Assembly: GCA_030035585.1 (NCBI GenBank)
Contig: CM057473.1
Span: 12,016,501-12,080,500 of the forward strand
Source: Dugong dugon
Taxonomy: Eukaryota > Chordata > Mammalia > Sirenia > Dugongidae
DNA: 64,000 bases
Direction of reading: 5' to 3'
Shown: piece by piece, positions 10,738 to 21,268 of the stretch
Layout: each line of letters starts with the position of its first letter
Position numbering within the stretch: position 1 is the stretch's first letter
Made by a program: the position numbers and the translations under genes
Notes under the pieces: generated by a model
The model's input: the letters and a program-made list of their open reading frames with translations, nothing else
Told to the model about the DNA's origin: nothing
Databases searched by the model: none

Positions 10738-12184
10738 TGACAGCAACAAACTCACATCTATCAATAATTACACTGAATGTAAATGAACTCAATGCACTCT
10801 CATAAAGAGATGGAGAGTGACAGAGTGGATAAAAAAACAGGATACATCAATATGCTGTCTACAAGAGACACACCTTAGAAACAAAGATGTGAATTTATTA
10901 AAAGTCAAAGGTTGGAAAAAAATATATCAGCTAACAACTACCAAAAAAGGGCAGAAGTGGCAATACTAATCTCAGATAAAATAGAATTTAAAACAAAATC
11001 CACCATAAAAGACAAAGAAGGACACTATATAATGATTAAGGGGATGATCCATCATGAAGACATAACCATAATAAACATCTACACACCCAATGACAGGGCT
11101 CCAAAATACATAAACTCTAACAACACTGAAAAGAGAGATTGACAGTTCCACAATAACAGTAGGAGACTTCAACACACCACTCTCAGTAAAGGACAGAACA
11201 ACTAAGAAGAAACTCAGCAAAGATACTGAAGACCTAAAAGGCATAATCAGCCAACTTGACATCATAGACATATATAGAACAATCCATCCAACAGCTGCAA
11301 AGTACAGGTTCTTTTCTAATGCACATGGAACGTTCTCCAGAATAGACCACATCTTAGGCCACAGAGCAATCCTCAACAAGATCCAAAACTTTGAGATAAT
11401 TCAAAGTATCTTCTCTGACCACAGTGCCATCTAGGTAAAAATTAACACTAGAAAGAGCAAGGAAAAAAAATCAACTACATGGAAACTGAATAATACCCTG
11501 CTTAGACATCAGTGGGTAATAGAAGAAATCAAAGATGGAATCAAAAAATTCCTAGAATCAAATGAAAATGACAACACATCATACCAAAACCTTTGGGACA
11601 CAGCAAAGGCAGTCCTCAGAGGACAATTTATAGCAATAGATGCACACGTGAAAAAAGAAGGGACAACAAAATCAATACTTTAACTACATAACTCAAACAA
11701 ATAGAAAGAGAACAGCAAAAAAAGCCCACAACCACCAGAAGAAAGGAAATAGTAAAGATTAGAGCAGAAAAATGAAATAGAGAACAGAAAAAGAATAGAA
11801 AGAATTGACAAAACCAAAAGTTGGTTCTTTGAAAGAATCAACAAACCACTGGCCAGACCGACAAAAGAAAAACAGGAGAGGACACAAATAACCCAAATAA
11901 GAAATGAAATGGGGGACATTACAACAGACCCAACTGAAATAAAAAGGATTGTAACAGAATATTATGAAAAACTATACTCCAACAAATTTGAAAACCTAGA
12001 GGAAATTGATAAATTTCTAGAAACACACTACATACCCAAACTACAACAAAGTGATGTTGAAAATCTGAACAGACCCATAATAAGAGAAGAGATTGAAAAG
12101 GTAATAAAAAAAACTCCCAACCAAAAAAACTCTGGCCCAGATGGCTTCACTGGAGAATTCTACAAAACATTTACAGAAGAGCTT
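10738..12184 (+). pseudogene. L1 ORF2 relic, N-terminal part (endonuclease to RT start)
   Basis: ORF2 makes the L1 endonuclease and reverse transcriptase. The segment opens with 'MTATNSHLSIITLNVNELNA', the usual start of the APE endonuclease. It carries 'SICCLQETHL' (10849-10878), 'INIYTPNDRAPKYI' (near 11070-11115) and 'GDFNTPL' (near 11165), all endonuclease landmarks. Further on comes 'TPNQKNSGPDGFTGEFYKTF' (12111-12170), which begins the RT. A stop at 10804 and frameshifts near 10810 and 10950 break the frame, with more downstream. The LTR element is inserted directly after the codons for 'TEEL', and the following residues resume at 14090. Confidence 0.92.
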
Positions 12185-12657
12185 TGTCTTAGTTATCTAG
12201 TGCTGCTACAAAAGAAATACCACAAGTGGATGGTTTTAATGAAGAGAAGTTTATTTCCTCACAGCCAAAGTAAGCTAAAAGTCCAAATTCAGGGTGTCAG
12301 CTGCAGGGGAAGTCTTTCTCTCTCTGTTGACCTTCTCATCAATGTTCCCCCAGACTAGGAGCTGCTTTGCCAGGGACCCAAGGATGCACTCTGCTCCTGG
12401 CACTGCTTTCTTGATGATATGAGGTACCCCTGTCTCACTGCTCACTTCTGTCTTTTATAACTCAAGAGATTGCCTCAGGACACAATCCAGTCTTGCAGAT
12501 CAGCTCCTGCTTTACTAACACAAGTACCACCCATCCTCCCTCATTAACATCATAGAGGCAGGTTTACAACATACTGGAAAATCACACAGTACCAGGGATC
12601 ATGGTCTAGCCAAACTGATACACATATTTTTGGGGGGACATAATTCAAACCATGACA
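12185..12657 (-). repeat. 3' LTR of the nested MaLR-type element
   Basis: 473 bp, starting TGTCATGG and ending ...AAGACA on the minus strand, the inverted TG...CA ends expected of an LTR. A poly(A)-signal-like hexamer is not intact here, although the 39334 relative has one. It differs from the partner LTR at scattered bases and by a few short gaps. Confidence 0.9.
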
Positions 12658-12668
12658 TTCCACCCTTT
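12658..12668 (-). promoter_or_regulatory. polypurine tract next to the 3' LTR
   Basis: On the minus strand the last bases before the 3' LTR are 'aaagggtggaa', a purine-only run in the position where plus-strand DNA synthesis is primed in LTR elements. Confidence 0.65.
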
Positions 12669-13580
12669 GGCTCCCAAAAAATCACATCCTTGCAACATGG
12701 AAAACATATTCACCCCATCATATCATAGCAAAAATCTTAACTCCTAGTCCAAAATCCAAAAATTCCTCTTCATCTGTGAAATCTAGAATACAAGTTATCT
12801 GCTTCCAAAGGTACAATGGCAGAACAGGCACAAGCTAGACATTTCCATCACAAACGGGAGAAACTGCAGGGAAAAAAGTGATAACAGGCACCAAGCAAGT
12901 CAGCAGAACACATTACATTAGCCCTCAAGGGTTTGAAAATAATCTTCTGTTCTCTGAGACAATTTACACAATGGCCCTGCCCTCCAGATTCTAGGTGTTG
13001 GCCACACTCTCCAGATTTTGAGTGGAGGCCCCTTAGCCCTGGGCTTCAGCTCCGCCTTCCAGGCCCACTGGGACAGCAACTCTGCTCCCTTGGCTTTAGG
13101 TGCACCATTCTCCTAGTCCATCGGAGTGACAACTCCACCCTTAGAAACACCAGAGGCCATGGCTCCACCCTTTGAAACCCCTGAGTCATGGCCATGCCTT
13201 TTGAGACTGAAGCAGGTCGGCTTCTTGTGTCCCTTGTCTCTTCAGCTTCTGCTTCTGTTTCCTGTGGCCTCTTGGCCCTTGGGCCTCATGCCCGCATCTG
13301 CCCTGCTGCGGCAAGTGTTCCAAAGCTCTGTAGCTCCACCGGTATAAGTGCCTGGAGGCACCCCACTCCGCCAGGAAGCCTCCTGCACCCAGGCACTCAG
13401 CTCTCTCACTCCGTGGGTCGGCTCCAGCACAGTCTTGCACTGGTCTTTTGGTTCTGCTCCTGTTGGTTCTCTGCTGCTATAGGTTTTCTGCTGCTGTTGG
13501 TCCTCTGTCACTGCCACACATCTATCCATTCACAGTTTTAAAACCACTTCCAGATTTTAGGTATCTTTTAGAGCAGCACC
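12669..13580 (-). other. non-coding interior of the nested LTR element
   Basis: About 0.9 kb, relatively GC-rich, with pyrimidine-rich patches on the plus strand. Several overlapping open frames of 80-117 codons occur on both strands between 12930 and 13541. They reflect CT-rich composition and show no gag, protease or polymerase motif. I judge it non-coding, as is usual for this group of elements. Confidence 0.7.
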
Positions 13581-13597
13581 CCACTCTGCTGGTACCA
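13581..13597 (-). promoter_or_regulatory. primer-binding site (tRNA-Leu-like) of the nested LTR element
   Basis: Read on the minus strand, 'TGGTACCAG' follows six bases after the 5' LTR end and is continued by a GTGG-containing stretch. The complement of a tRNA-Leu 3' end starts TGGTACCAG, the primer typical of ERVL-related elements. A two-base insertion relative to that expectation is present. Confidence 0.6.
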
Positions 13598-13602
13598 AAT
13601 TC

Positions 13603-14084
13603 TGTCTTCGTCATCTAGTGCTGCTACAACAGAAATACCACAAGTGGATGGTTTTAAAGAAGAGAAGTTTATTTCCTCACAGTCAAAGTAGGCTAAAAGT
13701 TCAAATTCAGGGTGTCAGCTCCAGGGGAAGTCTTTCTCTCTCTGTTGGCCTTCTCATCAATGTTCCCCCAGACTAGGAGCTTCTTTGTGCAGGGACCCTG
13801 GTCCAAAGGAAGCGCTCTGCTCCTGGCACTGCTTTCTTGATGATATGAGGTCCCCCTGTCTCACTGCTCACTTCTGTCTTTTATATCTCAAGAGACTGCC
13901 TCAGGACACAGTCCAGTCTTGTAGATCAGGCCCTACCTTACTAACTCAACTGCCACCCATCCTCCCTCATTAACATCATAGAGGCAGGTTTACAACATAG
14001 AGGAAAATCACACAGTACCAGGAATCATGGCCTAGCCAAATTGATACATACATTTTTTTGGGGGACATAATTCAAACCATGACC
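13603..14084 (-). repeat. 5' LTR of the nested MaLR-type element
   Basis: 482 bp in the same family and orientation as 12185-12657. The first base on the minus strand is G rather than the expected T, a point change at the outer edge next to the AGCTT duplication. It carries 'gaggaaataaacttctc' on the minus strand, a likely poly(A) signal region (AATAAA), near 13665. Confidence 0.9.
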
Positions 14085-14089
14085 AGCTT

Positions 14090-16419
14090 GTACCAGTACT
14101 ACTCAAGCTATTTCAGAGCACAGAAAAAGAAGCAACACTTCCAAATTCATTCTATGAAGCTAGCATAACGCTGATGCCAAAACCAGGCAAAGACGTCACA
14201 AAAAAAAAAGAAAATTACAGACCAATATATTTCATGAATATAGATGTAAAAATTCTTAACAAAATTCTAGCCAAAAGAATTCAGTATCATATCAAAAAAA
14301 TAATACACCATGACCAAGTAGGATTCATACCAGGTATGCAAGTATGCTTCAACATTAAAAAATCAATCAGTGTAATCCACCACATAAATAAAAGGAAAGA
14401 ATCACATGATTATCTCAATTGATGCAGAAAAGGCATTTGACAAAGTCCAACACCCATTCCTGATAAAAACTCTCAATAAAATAGGTATAGAAGGGAAATT
14501 TGTCAACATAATAAAGGGCATCTATGCAAAACCAACAGCCAATATCATTCTTAATGGAGAGAGGCTGAAAACATTCCCCTTGAAAACAGGAACAAGGCAA
14601 TGATGCGCTTTATCACCACTCCTATTTAGCATTGTGCTGGAAGTTCTAGCTAGAGCAATAAGGAAAAAAAAAAAAAAAGGGCATCCAAATTGGTAATGAA
14701 GAAGTTAAACTCTCCCTGTTTGCAGATAATATGATACTATACATAGAAAACCCTGAAGACTCCATGAGAAATCTACTGGAACTAATAGAAAGATTCAGCA
14801 GAGTGGCAGGATACAAGAAAAACATACAAAAATCAGTTGGATTCCTATACACCAATAAAGAGAACGATGAAAAAGAAATCAGAAAAACAATACCATTTAT
14901 AATAGCCCCTAAAAAGATAAAATACTTAGGAATAAATCCAACAAGGGATGTAAAATAGCTATACAAAGAAAACTACAAAACGCTGCTGCAAGAAACCCAA
15001 AGGGATCTACATAAATGGAAAAAACATACCATGCTCATGGATAGGTAGACTCAACCTTGTGAAAATGACAATTCTACCGAAAGCAATTTACAAATACAAC
15101 GCAATCCCAATCCAAATACCAACAACATTCTTCAAAGAGATGGAAAAACTAATCACTAACTTTATATGGAAAGGGAAGAAGCCCTGAATAAGTAAAACAC
15201 TACTAAAGAAGAATAAAGTTGGAGGACTCACACTACCTGACTTCAGAACCTACTATACAGCTACAGTAGTCAAAACAGCGGGCTACTGGTACAACGACAG
15301 ATACATTGACCAATGGAACAGAATTGAGAACCCAGATGTAAATCCATCCACCTACACTCACCTGATCTTCGACAAGGGCCCAAAGTCCATCAAATGGGGA
15401 AAAGACAGTCTTTTTAACAAATGGTGCTGGCAAAACTGGATATCCATCTGCAAAAAAATGAAACAGGACCCCTACCTCACACCGTATACAAAAACTACTT
15501 CAAAATGGATCAAAGACCTGAATATAAAGCCTAAAAGTATAAAGTTCATAGAAGAAAAAATAGGATCAACACTACAAGCCTTAATACACGTCATTAACAG
15601 GATACAAACCATAACCATCAACGCACAAACCCCAACAGATAAGCTAGATAACTGGGATCTTCTAAAAATCAAACACCTATGCTCTTCAAAAGACTTCACC
15701 AAAAGAGTAAAAAGAGAACCTACAGACTGGGAAAATTTTTTTGGACTGTACAAGTCAGACAAAGGTCTAATCTCCATAATCTACCAGAAAATCCAACACT
15801 TCTACACCAAAAAGACAAATAATCTTGTTAAAAAATGGGCAAAGGAAATGAACAGACACTTCACCAAAGAAGACATTCAAATGGCCAACAGACACATGAG
15901 GAAATGCTCATGATCACTAGCCATTAGAGAAATGCAAATTAAAACCACAATAAGATACCATCTCACACCGGCATTACCAGCATGAATCAAAAACACTGGA
16001 ACTAACAAATGTTGGAGGGGCTGCGGGGAGATTGGAACTCTTAGACACTGCTGGTGGGAATGTAAAACGATACAACCATTTTGGAAATGATATGGTGCTT
16101 CCTCAGAAAGCTCGAAATAGACATACCATTCAATCCAGGAATCCCACTCCTAGGAATATATCCTAGAGAAATAAGAGTCGTCACTCGAATAGACATATGC
16201 ACACCTATGTTCATGGCAGCATTGTTCACAATAGCAAAACGATGGAAACAAACTGGATGCCCATCAACAGATGAATGGATAAACAGACTATGGTACATAC
16301 ACACAATGGAGTACTATGCAACAAGAAAGAACAACAATGAATCTGTGAAGCAGCTCATAACATGGATGAAACTGGAGGACATGCTGAGTGAAATAAGTCA
16401 ATCGATAAATATTGTATGA
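14090..16419 (+). pseudogene. L1 ORF2 relic, C-terminal part (RT to Cys-rich end)
   Basis: Continues ORF2 after the LTR element. Landmarks in order are '[20 protein letters not shown]' (about 14214), '[10 protein letters not shown]' (14312-14341), '[19 protein letters not shown]' (14409, motif A intact), '[14 protein letters not shown]' (about 14715, motif C, FADN instead of FADD) and '[14 protein letters not shown]' (14916). The C-terminal end reads 'HTMEYYATRKNNN' and 'WMKLEDMLSEIS' before the stop at 16417-16419. Several frameshifts and stops occur, for example at 14601 and 14956. The loss of the second motif C aspartate alone would abolish reverse transcription. Confidence 0.93.
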
Positions 16420-17602
16420 GACCTCTATTGTAAAAATCCATGAAAAAGTTCACACACGAAATGTAACAACCTTTGTTGGTTACCAGCAGTGGGAGGGTTG
16501 GGGGTGAAATACTAAGTAGGCAATAGATAAGTGGTATCTTGGATGAAGGGTGAGACAGTACACAATATAGGGGAAACCAGCACAAGTTGTACAAGGAAAA
16601 GTCATGGAAGCTCCATAGTCACATGCAAACTCTCTGAGGGACTGAACTGCTGGGTGGAGGGCTGTTGGGACCATGGTCTCAAGGAACATCTAGCTAAATT
16701 GGCATAACAGTTTATAAAGACAATGTTCTACATTCTACCTTGGTGAGTAGTGTCTGGGGTCTTAAAAGCCTGTGAACAGCCATCTAAGATACTCCATTGG
16801 TCTCATCCCTTCGGGAGCAAGGGAGAATGAAGAGAACAGGATACAAGGAAAAGATTAATCTGAAGGACTAATGAACCACAGCTACCAAGGCCTCCACCGG
16901 ACTGAGTCCAGTACAACTAGATGGTGCTCGGCTACCACCACTGACTGCTCTGACCAGGATCACAACAGAGGGTTCTGGACAGAGCTGGAGAAGGATGTAG
17001 AACAAAATTCTAACTCACAAAAAAAAAAGACCAGATTTACTGGCCTAAAGGAGACTGGAGAAACCCTTAGAGTATGACCCCCAGACACCCTTTTAGCTCA
17101 GTGGTGAAGTCATTTCCTAGGTTTGCTGTTCAGCCTGGGAGTGGACAGCCCAATAAAACCGAATGGGACTAATGAGGCACAGCAGTCCAGGGACAAAGGC
17201 CAGAAGGCAGAAGGGGACAGGAAAGCTGGTGATAGGGAACCCAAGGTTGAATAAGGATAGAATTGATGTGTTGTGAGGTTGTTAACCATTGTCATAGGGC
17301 AACATGTGTACTAACTGTTAAATGAGAAACTATTTTGTTCTGTAAGCCTTCAACTAAAGTGAGAATAGCAGCATAATCAGAAGAGCGTAGTCGATGTCAC
17401 TGAACTGTGCATGTAGAGATTTTTGAAATGGTGTATCTTTGGCTATGTATATTTTCACCAAAAAAAAAGGGTCGAGAAGGGAGAGGGTTGACATGTTGTG
17501 GGGTAGTTAACCAATGTCATAAAACACTATGTGTACTACTGTTTCATGAGAAACTATTTGTTCTGTAAGCCTTCACCTGAAGTACAATTAAAAAAAAAAA
17601 AA
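16420..17602 (+). other. L1 3' UTR and first poly(A)
   Basis: About 1.17 kb of non-coding 3' UTR ending 'gaagtacaatt' plus a run of 13 A (17590-17602). Its last 500 bp match the L1 tail inserted in the RTE at 5064-5884. A short A-run at 17460-17468 is internal and shared with that copy. Confidence 0.85.
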
Positions 17603-17640
17603 GAGCAGCTGCTGAGGCTACTTACGTACAGCTAAAAAAA
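17603..17640 (+). other. 31-nt 3' transduction and second poly(A) of the L1
   Basis: After the normal L1 poly(A) comes a 31-nt unique segment (17603-17633), then a second A-run that meets the right target-site duplication at 17641. The other L1 tail in the window (5884) passes directly from poly(A) to its duplication, so the segment is not a standard part of the family. Read-through past the weak L1 poly(A) signal at the source locus explains it. Confidence 0.75.
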
Positions 17641-17653
17641 AAAACTATATTTG

Positions 17654-18548
17654 ACATTTTTACAAAGAGAAATTTCTTTGACTCATTATGCTTGCATTTA
17701 GAAGCAAGAATATTCATAGAATAGAGATAATATTTAAATCTTTGGATGATTATGAAAAGTTAAGACAATCATTAGGATTCCCATCCAATACAAGAAAGGG
17801 TTCTTTTTTTTCTCTTTCTCTGACATGCATTTCTAAAATATCTATTTTTCAATTCTACATGCATTATTTAAATAGCCAAAACCATATAAATTCAATTGTA
17901 TAATTTTATACACTATTCATTTGGACCAAGTTGGATAATTATCCTTCATTTGGACAGTTTCACAAATTTCTGCAAATTGATTTTTTTGTGCTGCAAATAC
18001 TGTTAAGAATATCACATTCATTTTAAGTTCTGTAAAAGTCTGTCAGCTTTCACTGATTTTTAATAAAGAACTTGCCTAGGATATGTGTAAGTACTTATTC
18101 TGAAAGATTGATGATAAGCCTTTATTTGTAGACATTAACAATTTATGTTATATAATATTTTATATATAACAATTATATATAATTATTTTACAGAAAAGAA
18201 AAGTTTCTGTCACTTTCCAAAGTAAAACACATTAGAATAAAGACAATGACTTTCTCAGACTCTTTTGGTAAAAAAAAATTGCAAAAAATTTTTGATTTTT
18301 TCATTTATATTCTACATAAGATATCTAACTAAAACATTCTTGTTGTTTACAAAGTGAAAGTAGATAATTTATAAATTTTGAAAATGAAGGAGAGGATCTT
18401 TGATGAAATAGTTGATTCAATAGCTGATAATTATATTTTGCAGTATACGTATGTATTCATTTATCAAAAAACGGAGGAAGACACTGAAGAGAATTCCCAA
18501 AAGAAGAAAAAAAAAAAAAAAAGACGTATGTTACATTGTTATATATCC
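17654..18548. other. unrecognised AT-rich stretch
   Basis: About 0.9 kb of AT-rich DNA with a 17-A run at 18507-18523. No repeat family or exon recognised. Confidence 0.5.
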
Positions 18549-18716
18549 CAAAAAATCCAAACCCATTGCCATTGAGTTGAGTTGATTCTGACTCATAGTG
18601 ACCCTATAGGACAGAGTAGAACTGCCCCATAAGGTTTCCAAGGAGCAGCTGGTGGATTCGAACTGCCGAAGTTTTGGTTAGCAGCTGAACTCTTACCCAC
18701 TGAGCCACCAGGAAGA
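18549..18716 (-). repeat. AfroSINE
   Basis: Near full-length on the minus strand: tRNA-like head (right side, 'gagttaagagttcagc'-type A box and 'cagttcgaatcc' B box), middle block with 'gttctactctgtcc', and RTE-like 3' end 'gagtcagaatc' near 18590. Confidence 0.92.
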
Positions 18717-20991
18717 CAATAAATCCAGTCCTTTATTTTGGGGGTGATATCAGGGAGAATAGCATGACATTAAATAAAATTCCTTTCACATGTCCTAGGA
18801 GATTTGTGTCTATGTCATAGAAATGCAGATGATAGTGTCCTGTGTGACTATCAAAAGCTATAATTAGATCTTTATGGTTTCTAAAATTTTTAAATTTTAA
18901 AAAAGAACCCTTTCTATAAATTTTAAAATAAACTTGAGAATACAGCCAAAAGTGCAAGTTACACTGAAAGTTATTAAATAGTAAATTTAGTAAATACCAT
19001 CTCTGAGAAAAATTTTGAAAATTTATGTCTAAGCAAGAGATATAAATGCCCTGTATGTAAAATGGAGCTAATGATGCTAGCAATGTTCTCCTAGGAATAT
19101 AAACTAAAAAAGTGTATTTAAAATAAATAAAGTGTAATATAATAAAGTTAACTTTTCTGCCAAACTCTCATTGATTATACTGGCTACCTTTTCTCATCAG
19201 CTTGGAGATAAATTGACCATATTGATACTTTACTTTTTGTTTTTTTGAATTTTTATTAAAAAAGGACGGTGTGAATTATATTTAAACAAGCTCATATGTA
19301 CCTGTTAAACAGTTCCTATAAACAAAATTGTTTGTCTAAATGAATTTCATGTGTTTCCAATGATTTTATAAGTAACAGCAACTAAAATCATACATCTTGC
19401 ATTTAATGAATGACTATTGAATGAATGATTGTATCAGGTTACAAATGGAAGTGCTGCTAGTAGACTCAGCTTTTGGCCAGAGTTTAGTCTTCACATCAAG
19501 AAGTGAAGCCTGTTCCAAGCGCCCCTTCTTCCCCTTAATTCTCCCTCTCCAGATAACAATAGAGGTGGTAAAAATGTGCATTTCTTATTTGGTTAACAAT
19601 CTTTTTTTTTTTTTTTTTTTACAGTAAAATATAATATCAGGGACTTAAGCATATTAGATGTTAGCAGCTGTTGGTAAGTTTATTTACTTTCCCCATATTA
19701 ATTTCATACTAGTAATATTTAAAATAGATACACATACTTAACACTTCTTGCCTTTAATTATCTCCCAAGGTCAGAAAATTATCAGCATATATTTAAATAT
19801 TCTTATAAATCATAGAGTTCATTACTGTAAAATGACTGATCTGGAGGGAAAAAATTATGACTGGACAACAAATTACAGCTATTCTGAGGGATCCTTTCCA
19901 AAACCTAACTGGGGTAAGGAAAAGATGAATCACGATAATTGCAACCTTGGTCAGTAGTAAGGTCAATGGGAGGGGATGTTTCTATTATCTGTGAAACTCT
20001 GACATTAGATAGTCATGGGTATCTTGGGAAGGAAATTGTCTTGAGGGTTCATTCTTTTTTCCTCGTGCACTCAGTAATGAAGAATGGGTTGCTCATTTTT
20101 AAGAGACAGTCTGGATGCCAGATTAGATGATAAAATTTGAGTGCCCAGTCACTGCAATCTGCCTTTTATGATACCATTAAACTAAGTACACTATACTATT
20201 TGATAAATTTGATCTTGAAAGCTTCTTGAATGGCAATGCAGTGTTTGTTAATGATTTTTTCCCCAGAATCCATTAGTTATTCCTTGAGTCACATGGACAA
20301 AGCATCTGCCTACATAATGTAAAAGTATATCCAAGTCTACTTAGATTTTATGCAAAAATTATGTTGTTTTCCACTATGAATTCTTGACACAGAGTAATAA
20401 AAAATGATTGTAAATGGCTAGGCATATGGAGTAAGTGTTATCCCTTATATACTTGGAGAAATATGCAAACCACACTTTTAACTTACCTTTTAAAACTCAG
20501 TTTAAGGGCACATATTATGAGAAAATTTCTATGACCACTTACTATTTTTTGCATGCCATTCCTCGGTTCTCAGTTAGCACTATCTAGCATATTTCTGTGG
20601 TTGCTTGTGTAACACTGGATTTTAGTGTCTGTCTCCTCCACTGAAGTTTCATCCTATTGACTCTAACTCCTTATTTGACTTCAAGTCTGCAATGACTGTT
20701 ACAGTGGATGTGATGAAATCTCAATTTGTATTTATTCCATGGATGGATGAATAAATAAACGAAGAAGATCTGAATACCTAGAGGCGGTGTGTAAGAATGT
20801 GATCACCATCTTTCATTGTTTACATATTATGTTTTTGCTAGTTTCAACAAATAATGATTTTATGGCAGAGTAGATATAAAATGTATTTTAGTTTTCTCCT
20901 TGGTGGTCCTTGGTTTACTTTCTTTCTTCATCAGACAAAACCCAGGAGATCATCCTATTGTATTTCAACCAGTCACTCCAATGATGCTTTG
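18717..20991. other. unrecognised stretch, possible L2 remnant
   Basis: About 2.3 kb of AT-rich sequence. A pure T run lies at 19602-19620. Between about 20480 and 20755 there is a faint similarity to the 3' end of L2 ('aactcagtttaagggcac', later 'gatggatgaataaataa'), too weak to be sure. No gene seen. Confidence 0.4.
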
Positions 20992-21268
20992 TTAACTAGG
21001 TGCCATCGAGTTGATTCTGACTCAACTCATGTTGTGCAGTCCTGCCCCGTCCTCGGAATTGCTGCTATGTATGAGCCCATTGTTACAGCCACTGTGTTAA
21101 TAAACCTCATTGAGAATCTTCCTCATTTTCGCTGACCCTCTATTTTCCAAGCATGATATCCTTCTTCAGGGACTGGTCCCTCCTGATAACATGTCCAAAG
21201 TAAAGGAGATGAAATATTGCTATCCATGCTTCTAAGAAGCATTCTGACTATATTTCCTCCAATACAGA
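20992..21268 (-). mobile_element. RTE LINE 3' fragment, antisense
   Basis: On the minus strand it matches the C-terminal coding end and 3' tail of the RTE, as in 57530-57780: the 'ggacatgtt..caggagggac' block (21160-21200), the 'gaggaag..ctcaatgagg' block near 21115, and the RTE tail 'gagtcagaatcaactcgatgg' type sequence at 21000-21030. It is 5'-truncated and non-coding. Confidence 0.85.

Larger units (their letters stand above)
12180..14089 (-). mobile_element. MaLR/ERVL-type LTR element nested in L1, antisense
   Basis: Two LTRs of one family in the same orientation (12185-12657 and 13603-14084) flank a 945-bp interior (12658-13602). The host duplication AGCTT lies on both sides (12180-12184 and 14085-14089). 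Removing the element plus one AGCTT restores the L1 ORF2 frame. On the minus strand the interior starts with a primer-binding site resembling tRNA-Leu and ends with a purine run. I see no gag, pol or env frame. Such short interiors are typical of the non-autonomous MaLR group. The similarity to human MST/THE1-type elements is from memory. Confidence 0.92.
7338..17653 (+). mobile_element. full-length but inactive L1 LINE with nested LTR element
   Basis: A complete L1 bounded by the 13-bp target-site duplication AAAACTATATTTG (7338-7350 and 17641-17653). Order: 5' UTR (7351 to about 9230) with a duplicated 283-bp unit, ORF1 relic (to 10291), inter-ORF spacer with an A-run, ORF2 relic (10738-16419), 3' UTR (16420-17590), poly(A), a 31-nt extra segment and a second poly(A). 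An antisense LTR element occupies 12185-14084. ORF2 without this insert is about 3.8 kb, the normal size. Many frameshifts and stops are present, and the RT catalytic box is altered. Family: the L1 lineage of afrotherians (inference). Confidence 0.95.

Noticed and set aside
12933..13541. Overlapping frames on both strands inside the nested LTR element
   Set aside because: They overlap each other on both strands, are driven by composition, and show no gag/pol/env motif. They do not represent a viral gene.
16041..16304. Frame on the minus strand over the L1 ORF2 end
   Set aside because: It is the reverse strand of conserved ORF2 coding sequence and has no independent support.
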